Source of the DNA: Prorocentrum cordatum
Taxonomy: Eukaryota > Sar > Dinophyceae > Prorocentrales > Prorocentraceae
Direction of reading: 5' to 3'
Assembly: GCA_963575745.1 (NCBI GenBank)
Contig: CAUYUJ010018890.1
Coordinates: forward strand, 135,048-159,578
DNA: 24,531 nt
Shown here: piece after piece, positions 18,490 through 24,531 of the stretch
Layout: each line of letters begins with the position of its first letter
Position numbering within the stretch: the first letter of the stretch is position 1
Program-made: the position numbers and the translations under genes
Notes under the pieces: model-generated
Database searches by the model: none
What the model was told of the DNA's origin: nothing
What the model saw: only the letters and a program-made list of their open reading frames with translations

Positions 18490-18700
18490 GGGACCGGAGC
18501 CCTCCTGGGGCGCCCAGGAAGTCTGCTCCTGAGGCCAAGAGGCCTCAGGATGGGCCAAATGGGCTCCACGAGGCCACCCAGACAAACCAAGAGGGCTCCG
18601 AGACGGCCAGCGCTCCAGGATGGCCCAAGATGGCTTCACGACAGCCTTTGAGGCCCCCGAGACGCTCCAAGAGGGTTCCAAGGCAGAGGGTCCAAGAGGC
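18490..18700. repeat. Degenerate 10-11-bp GAGGCC/ATGGCCCAAG repeat
   Basis: Words such as GAGGCCTCAG, GATGGGCCAA, GATGGCCCAA and GAGGCCCCC recur roughly every 10-11 bp. ORFs here (KRPQDGPNG-like peptides) reflect this texture. Confidence 0.4.
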
Positions 18701-19140
18701 TCCCGAACTCATTGTTTTTTCCCCACTTGTGCTGCGCGGATTTCGCATTTTCGCTTTTCTGGCCCTCTGACAGGCCAAGGCGGTTCAAGAGGCGTCCACG
18801 ATGGCCAAAGAAGTCTTCCAGAGGCCCCAGCACGGTCCAAGAGCGCCCTACCACGCCCCAGTCTCGAAGGGAAAACTCGAACTAACATTTGAGCCCTCTC
18901 TCTGTGGCTGGTACAAGTCCGGGCACAATTAACGCGACAAGATTGAAGTCGCGCCGCGAGGAGTTTTTTGCCCTTGCCCGTCAAAGTTGAAGCCAGCGCA
19001 TCGTCGCGCGCTGGCGGGGAGGCATCAAGCTAGGAGCCACGCGCGCCCGTTAACTTTGAAGAGGCCGCTCAACAATGACGCGTCTTCGACGCCCACCCGG
19101 CGTCGTCGCGTTAATTGCGACCGGAATTGTAGGAGGGGCT
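18701..19140. other. No recognisable gene
   Basis: Mixed composition; short open frames on both strands with no motif. CTGACAGG- and CGTTAA-type words show no repeat structure that could be named. Confidence 0.35.
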
Positions 19141-19480
19141 GGGTCCTCTCAGGCCGTCTTGGGGCATTATTTGAAGTCTCTCGGGCCGTCTTGGGGTGAC
19201 CTTGAGGGCCTCCTGGGCGGTCTCGACGCGTTAGGAGCCCAGACAGGGGAGAACGTCAGCGACAATTTTTCAAACACCGAACAAATAGCAACCAAGGTTG
19301 CCTTTTTGTGGCCCTCTGCGGGGGGTTCTTGGTTGTCTCGTGGGGCGGTTTGGAGGCCTCCTGTGCCGTGGTCAGGCCATCTTGGGCGTCTTGGAGCGAT
19401 CTTCGGGCGACTCGGGGCCCTCTTGACCCTTCTCGGATCCCTCTCAGGACCTCCTAGGCCAGTTTCGGGGCCCCCTCCAG
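19141..19480. repeat. Degenerate GTCTTGGGG/CCTCCTGGG repeat texture
   Basis: GGCCGTCTTGGGG is duplicated exactly at 19152-19164 and 19184-19196 (32-bp step). Related CCTCCTGGGCGG, CATCTTGGGCG and CTCGGGGCCCTC words follow. The texture resembles the reverse complement of the 18490-18700 block. Confidence 0.4.
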
Positions 19481-20011
19481 AACAATTTGCGCGGCACCAC
19501 GCGGGATTCCGCGAGAGCGCCCAGAATTCCAGGCTGTGGGCACCCCGTTGTCTATCACAATCTATTATACAGAGAGCTCCAAGGGAATCGAGCACATTCC
19601 AACTCGTGCCTCGAGGCGCGGTGGCGGATGTATATTGATACGCAGCACCCCGCATATGCGGATAAGAGCGAGGGGGGCGGTGGGGGCGTCGGCACTTTGC
19701 GAGACTCTGGAGAAGCCCGCCGCAGGCGCCAATGTTTCACAAATTGTACACCGAGCCCGCCGCAGGCGCCGATCTTTTCGTTCAGCCGATGTGGGTAGGG
19801 GTCGCGGTTGGGTCGCAAATTGGTCGCGGGCGGGTCGCGGTCGGGTAGCTGTTGGGTCGCGGGTGAGTCGCGATTGTAGAGAGCAGAACATCCACCCCAT
19901 TATAGTTACCCCGACAAGGAATTAATCGAACAGGGCAGGGCTGTTTAGTCGACGACCAGGGCCGTTTAGTAAAAATCACTTATTGGGCCTGGATGGTTTT
20001 TCCTCCCCTGA
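19481..20011. other. No recognisable gene; short GTCGCGG repeats at 19795-19875
   Basis: The word GAGCCCGCCGCAGGCGCC(G/A)AT is partly duplicated near 19710 and 19752. Five loosely spaced GGGTCGC words at 19797-19868 foreshadow the larger array that follows. No gene was recognised. Confidence 0.4.
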
Positions 20012-20240
20012 GGGTGGGTCGCTGGGTGGGTCGCGGGTGGGTCGCGGGGTGGGTCGCGGATGGGTCGCGGGGTGGGTCGCGGGTGGGTCGCGGGGTGGGT
20101 CGCGGGTGGGTCGCGGGTGGGTCGCGGGCGGGTCGCGGGGTGGGTCGCGGGTGGGTCGCGGGTTGGGTCGCGGGTGGGTCGCGGGGTGGGTCCCCGGATG
20201 GGTCGCAGGGTGGGTCGCGGGGTGGGTCGCGGGTGGGGCG
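20012..20240. repeat. 11-12-bp minisatellite GTGGGTCGCGG
   Basis: About 19 units alternate between GTGGGTCGCGG (11 bp) and GGTGGGTCGCGG (12 bp). Repetition keeps many frames open on both strands (peptides such as GSRVGRGWVAG and RDPPATHPRPT), which I treat as artefacts. Confidence 0.92.
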
Positions 20241-20242
20241 AC

Positions 20243-20430
20243 GACAACAAACAACAACAATCATTTTACCATCATGCGCCATGCTTCCACATGTCACATG
20301 CATCTTTCTGGATACCACACCCCATCATGGGGGATTGTTCTGGCGTGCGGGGTCCGATATTCCCTCGCCCAGATTTCCCGCCCAAGAAAGCATTGCCACC
20401 ACCTCTCCCGGGGAACTTCGACATCCACAG
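20243..20430. repeat. Dispersed repeat, copy 1 (pair with 22328-22520)
   Basis: It starts with an ACAACAACAA-rich end, then TTACCATCATGCGCCATGCT, CATCATG, TTGTTCT, GCGGGGTCCGATATTCCC, TCCCGCCCAA and CCACCACCTC. The same ordered words occur at 22328-22520. It carries no credible ORF and may be a short interspersed element. Confidence 0.6.
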
Positions 20431-20974
20431 CTGGGACGGTGCATCGCCATCGCAATCGTCTTGCGCGCGCCCCACATCTCGGAGGAGGAGGGAGAGGGCG
20501 AGGAGGGGAGGGAGTATGAGGGACAGGAGAAGTGAGAGGAGGAGGAGGAGGAGGAGGATGGGGAGGAAGGAAGAGTAATTGTAGTAGCGGTACCTCCGAG
20601 GACGGGTGATTCTTACTCCTCGTTCGAATTATTGCGCCACTGTCCTGCGGCCTCGGCGGGTGACCCTGAACGCTCACGCCCCCCTGGCGCTGCCGCTCCC
20701 ATGCTCGCGTCCTCCACCTGCCTCTCCACACCCTCTCAAGGAATCCCTGAAGTCAACCCTTCGACCCTCGATCCTTGGAGTCACTGCAAGTCTTCTGTCC
20801 TCCTTCTTCCCCATCCTCCTCCACGTTATCTACTCTCATCAAAAAAACGGTAGTTCTTAAAAAAAGCGGGTTCGACAGGGGCTCCAGGAATCCCCCCAGA
20901 GGCGATGCCGAAACGAGGGCCCCAGTCTGGAGTAAAAAAGGTGAGGAAGTACCAAACGGGGGCGACGAATGAGG
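20431..20974. other. No recognisable gene; GAG-rich patches
   Basis: GAGGAGGAGG tracts lie at 20480-20515 and 20536-20572. The rest is mixed, C-rich sequence. A GGGCCCCAGTCTGGAGTAAA unit at about 20918-20960 recurs beyond the polypurine tract. Confidence 0.4.
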
Positions 20975-21725
20975 GCGGAAGGGGAAGGGGGGGGGGGAGG
21001 AGGGAGGCAGGAGGAGGGAGGAGACAAGGGGGGCGAAAAAGGGAGAGGAGATGGGAGGAGGAGGGAGGCGGGAGGTGAGGGAAGAGGGCCGGGGAGGGGG
21101 AAGGATGGGGGAGGGAGAAGAGGAGGGGGCGGGGGAGGAAAAGGGATAGAGAGAGGGGAGCGGGAAGATGAGGGGAGGAAGAGGAGGAGGAGGATGATGA
21201 GGAGAGGAGGGGGGACGGAGGAGGAGGAGGGCATAGGGAAAAGGAAATTAGGGGGAGGGTTCATTTAGGAGGGATGACGGCGGGCGGGGGCGGCAAGGAC
21301 GGGAAGGGGCGTCGGCTTGAGGGAGTGGCGGAGGAGGAGGAGGAGGGGGATGGCTAGGTCGAGGACGAGGACGAGCACGCGGAGGGGGAGATAGTCAGAG
21401 AGGAGAGGAGGAAGACACCGGAGGAGGAGAGAGGAGGATGGAGGAGGAGGAAGGGAAGGGAGTATGAGGAGGTAGGAGGAGGCGCGAATGAGAGGAGGAG
21501 AGGAGAGGAGGAGGATGACTGATGAGGGGGACATAGGAAAGGGTAGGAGAAAAAGGGAGGAGGAGGAGAAAGGACTAAACGGAGGAGGGGGAGGTGGAGA
21601 AGACGGAATGGGTTGGGGAGAGGAAGAGGGAGGAAGAGGAGGGAAGGCGGAGGAGGGAGGAGGAAAAAGGAGGAGGACGAGGAGGAGGATGAGGAGGAGG
21701 AGGAGGAGGAGGAGAAAAGGGCGCC
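20975..21725. repeat. Long polypurine (GGA-rich) tract
   Basis: Around 750 bp of almost only G and A on the plus strand, built from GGAGGAGGA, GGGGGAGG and GAGAGGAGG units with rare pyrimidine interruptions and an 11-G run at about 20988-20998. Open frames on both strands (Arg/Gly/Glu-rich or Pro/Ser/Leu-rich) are compositional artefacts. Confidence 0.88.
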
Positions 21726-21865
21726 AGTCCAGCGTAAAGCGCGAGGAAATCTCGGGCGGGAGCGCTGGTTTTGTCGGGACGGGGGCTGTCGGCGGCGAGC
21801 AAGAGTACCGCCTTGAGTAAAAAAGGGAGGAAGTCTCGAGCGGGAGCGTTGCTGTTGCTGTGTGG

Positions 21866-21866
21866 T

Positions 21867-21931
<65 letters not shown>
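21866..21931. repeat. (TG)n microsatellite abutting the assembly gap
   Basis: An uninterrupted TG run of about 66 bp stops at the first N. Confidence 0.95.
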
Positions 21932-22031
21932 NNNNNNNNNNNNNNNNNNNNNNNNNNNNNNNNNNNNNNNNNNNNNNNNNNNNNNNNNNNNNNNNNNNNN
22001 NNNNNNNNNNNNNNNNNNNNNNNNNNNNNNN
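21932..22031. other. Assembly gap (100 N)
   Basis: Exactly 100 unknown bases, a conventional placeholder, so the true distance is unknown. Low-complexity sequence lies on both sides. Any ORF drawn across it is meaningless. Confidence 0.97.
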
Positions 22032-22130
22032 CCCTGGCCCTGGCCCCCCGCCCCCCTCGCCCCGCTGGCCCTGGCCCTGGACCCAGCCTCCCCACCCCGG
22101 CCCTGGCCCCAGTCCCCCTCGCCCTGGACC
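22032..22130. repeat. CCCTGG hexanucleotide-type repeat
   Basis: CCCTGG units mixed with CCCC and CTCGCC words directly after the gap. Confidence 0.75.
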
Positions 22131-22327
22131 CTTTGTTATCTTGCGCAGCTGTGTACTAGAGCTCGGACCTCTTTATTTTCGCTCGTCGTCGTCGTTCGTT
22201 CGTCGTTCCTCCTCCCCCCGGCGGCCGCAAAAATAAACTCCTGGAGGAAGGAGGCGAAAGCCTCCTGTCTCTCGCGGCTCCTTAGTGCAAGAGCCAGGGC
22301 ACGCGTGCCACTTGTAACTAACGGTCA
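22131..22327. other. Short stretch without a gene
   Basis: A CGTCGTCGTCGTTCGTTCGTCG run occurs at about 22185-22207. Nothing else could be named. Confidence 0.4.
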
Positions 22328-22520
22328 ACAGTTACAACAGCAACAACAACACCAACAACACAAATGTTACCCTCATGCGCGATGTTTCCACACGAAGCAT
22401 GCGACCATCATGATAACCATCCGCATCATGTGGGACTCTTGTTCTATAGCGGGGTCCGTTATTCCCAATCCCAGACCTCCCGCCCAATGAGGTCTTGCAA
22501 CCACCTCCTCCAAGGAATTT
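22328..22520. repeat. Dispersed repeat, copy 2 (pair with 20243-20430)
   Basis: Same orientation and word order as copy 1: an ACAACAACAAC-rich start, TTACCCTCATGCGCGATGTT, TTGTTCTATAGCGGGGTCCG, TATTCCC, TCCCGCCCAATG, CCACCTCCTCC. The two copies lie about 2.1 kb apart, with the gap and the polypurine tract between them. Confidence 0.6.
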
Positions 22521-22808
22521 CAACATATCCCGCCTCGAAAACACATGCCCGCGCCTTGTTGCGCCGATGCGGGATGCTGCTTTGAAGCCTCCTGGGGGGC
22601 CATTTTGGGGCCTCTTAGGGCCTCGTTTGGTCTTCTTGGGGGCCTCATGGGGCTTCCTGAGTGTTTCTCGAGGCCTCCCTCGACCTTGAGGCGGAATGCC
22701 CCAGGAGCCCGCAGGATGTATCCGTTGGAAGCGTATCACCGGTGCTGCGCGGTCCGGGTGGCTTCACAATCTTTTGTGTGTTAACGTATGTGCCTTTTGA
22801 TTGGTCGT
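22521..22808. other. No recognisable gene; degenerate GGGGCCTC texture
   Basis: Words such as CCTCCTGGGGGG, TTTTGGGGCCTC and CTTGGGGGCCTC at 22588-22660 resemble diverged units of the phased array that follows. No gene was recognised. Confidence 0.4.
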
Positions 22809-23000
22809 TTCCTGGGGTTTCCTGGGGCCTCCTGGGGTTTCCTGGGGCCTCCTAGAGCTTCCTGCGGCTTTCTGGGGCTTCCTGGAGTCTCCTGGAGCCT
22901 CCTGGGGCCTCCTGGGGCTCCCCGGGGCTTCCTGGGACGTCGTGGTGCCTTCTGGGGCTGTGTTGGCCCCTCCCGGTGCCTCCTGGAGCTGTCTTGGCCC
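22809..23000. repeat. 10-bp phased minisatellite TTCCTGGGGC
   Basis: About 18 consecutive 10-bp units (TTCCTGGGGT, CTCCTGGGGC, TTCCTGGAGT and similar) keep an exact 10-bp register from 22809 to about 22960, then decay. The minus-strand peptide QEAPGSPRRPQEAPGD is a 10-residue-per-30-bp artefact. Confidence 0.88.
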
Positions 23001-23825
23001 TTTCCTGGGGCGCGAATCCTTTGTGTCAAACGTATGTGCCAATAGATTAGCCTTTTCTTGGGGCGCGACTCCATTGTGTTTCACGTATGTGCCTATAGAT
23101 TGGCCTACTCTTTGGGCAAGAATGTTTAGTGTCTTACGTGCGTGCTTAAATATATTGGCCTTATCATGGAGCGCGAATTCTTAGCGTGTTACGTGATGCC
23201 TAGAGATTTTCCTTTTGGGGGGCGCGAATCCTTTGTGTTTTACACATGTGCGTGTAGGTTGGCTCTCTCCTGGGGCACGAGTCCTTTGTGTGTTCACGTG
23301 TATGCCTATAGATCGGCCCTTTCCAGGGGCACGAATCTTTTGTGTTTTACATATTTGCTTACAGATTTGCCCTCCCCTGGGGCACGAACCCTGCGTGCTT
23401 TACGTATGCGCCTATGGATTTGCCCTCTCCTGGGGCACGAACCCTTCGTGCTTTACGTATGTGCCTATAGATTCGACTCCTCCTGGAGAGCACGAATCCT
23501 TCGTGTCTTGCGTGTGTGCATATAGATTGGCCTTCCCCTGGGGCACGAATCCTTTTGTGTTTAACGTATGTGCCAACAGATCGGCCTTCGCTTGGAACAC
23601 GAATCCTCTTAGTGTTTTACGTATGTGCCTGTAGATTGACCCTCTCCTGGGCGCGAATCTTTCGTGCTTCACGTGCGTGCTGATAGAGTGGCCGTATCAT
23701 AAAGAAACAATCCTTAGCGTGATTGGTCCTCTCCTGGGGCACGATCCCTTTCCAGGGGCACGAATCTTTCGCGTTTTACGTATTTGCTTATAGATTTGCC
23801 TTCCCCGCGGGCACGAACCTTGCGA
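23001..23825. repeat. 53-54-bp tandem satellite, about 15 copies
   Basis: Each unit has CTGGGGCACGAATCCTT, TGTGTTTTACGTATGTGCCT and ATAGATTGGCC. The CACGAA word lies at 23383, 23436, 23491, 23544 and 23598, steps of 53-55 bp. The first and last copies are more diverged, as expected at array edges. Overlapping ORFs on both strands reflect the repetition. Confidence 0.9.
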
Positions 23826-24200
23826 GGCGTCACGAGCTTCACCGGGCGTCAGGGGAATAGAGGCTTCAGGCCGAATAGAGGCTTCACGAGCTTCAATGAA
23901 CTTCAGGGGAACAGAGGTTTCAGGCCGAATAGAGGCTTCACGAGCTTCAATGGGCGTCAGGGGAAGAGAGGCTTCAGGCCGAATAGGCGCGTCTAGGGTC
24001 GCCACCCCACCAGTGCGTCGCAATTCGTAGGCCGAATAGAGGCGTCACGCGCCGAATACAAGCTTCAGACCGAATAAAGGCTTCAGGCCGAATAGAGGCT
24101 TCACGAGCTTCAATGGGCGTCAGGGGAATGGAGGCTTCAGGCCGAATAGAGGCGTCACGAGCTTCACCAGGCGTCAGCGGAATAGAGGCGTCACCGCAGC
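23826..24200. repeat. 54-bp tandem repeat of three 18-bp subunits
   Basis: GAGCTTCA starts at 23834, 23888 and 23942, exact 54-bp steps. The unit splits into GAGGCTTCAGGCCGAATA, GAGGCTTCACGAGCTTCA and ATGGGCGTCAGGGGAATA, related 18-mers. Middle copies (about 23990-24095) are disturbed, and the pattern resumes to about 24200. It would read GRIEASRASMGVRG if translated; no known protein was recognised. Confidence 0.88.
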
Positions 24201-24279
24201 TCCTTGAGGGAATAGCGTCTTTAAATAGCGTCTTCGGCGCCAGCTCGAACGGGGAACCCCCCTGGCCAGGCCCTTGTAC

Positions 24280-24280
<1 letters not shown>

Positions 24281-24324
<44 letters not shown>

Positions 24325-24340
24325 TGTGTGTGTGTGTGTG
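24281..24340. repeat. Compound (TA)n-(TG)n microsatellite
   Basis: About 18 TA units, then ACATATA, then about 8 TG units. Confidence 0.95.
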
Positions 24341-24531
24341 TTCGCTTCTCTCTCCTACTCCAGCTGCTCGTTTTCGTTATCGCTGTCGAGGCTCGAGGCA
24401 AGGCGCGAGCTAAATAGTGTGTTGGCGATTTCGTGGGCCGTTTTCGTTTTGATTCCGTCTGGCGTAAGGCGGAACGGAGAAAGAGCGTCGGAAGACGAAC
24501 GCATAAAGGAATCGGAGAACAATGTTTAGCT
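24341..24531. other. Right edge; no recognisable gene
   Basis: An open plus-strand frame runs through the microsatellite to 24529 but has no recognisable motif. The window ends before more can be said. Confidence 0.35.

Noticed and set aside
21265-22490. Long ORFs across the N gap on both strands
   Set aside because: They include unknown bases and low-complexity tracts.

Overview
The window looks like nuclear DNA of a dinoflagellate. The best evidence is a 22-nt sequence at 9707-9728 that matches the conserved dinoflagellate spliced leader (DinoSL) at all but one position. Supporting signs are very low gene density, many unrelated tandem and simple-sequence arrays, GC-rich DNA, an intronless PPR gene and a decayed non-LTR retrotransposon. 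No bacterial-type operon, tRNA, rRNA or CRISPR array could be supported. The species cannot be fixed from the sequence alone.

Layout. 1-711: decayed open frame dominated by a proline-rich heptad repeat (about 21 bp per unit), running off the left edge. 712-4330: no credible gene; CTG/AG, TATG-type, 13-bp, pentanucleotide (AGCAT), trinucleotide, 73-bp and GCTGAG arrays. 4560-5885 (start uncertain): the one convincing intact gene, an organellar-type PPR protein. 5886-9460: no credible gene; GAG repeat, an 11-bp minisatellite, and a 197-bp foldback (MITE-like) element at 8167-8363 that can fold as a T-shaped hairpin and is flanked by GTCAA direct repeats. 9470-9690: GAT microsatellite. 9707 to at least 16872: a roughly 7.2-kb decayed LINE-type element with, in order, spliced-leader relic, 5' UTR, zinc-finger/coiled-coil ORF1, endonuclease, reverse transcriptase and C-terminal zinc finger. 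16873-24531: repeats only. These include degenerate GGCGGTTTGC units, 11-12-bp GGGTCGCGG arrays, a 750-bp polypurine tract, a 100-N assembly gap inside low-complexity sequence, a 10-bp phased array, and two adjacent arrays that both have a period of about 54 bp.

The retroelement domains would have acted together (ORF1 RNA binding, endonuclease nicking, RT copying), but frameshifts and stops make this copy inactive. The most interesting observations are that this copy appears to start with the host spliced leader, meaning the element's own mRNA was trans-spliced and then retrotransposed, and the foldback element with its two nested 9-bp hairpins.
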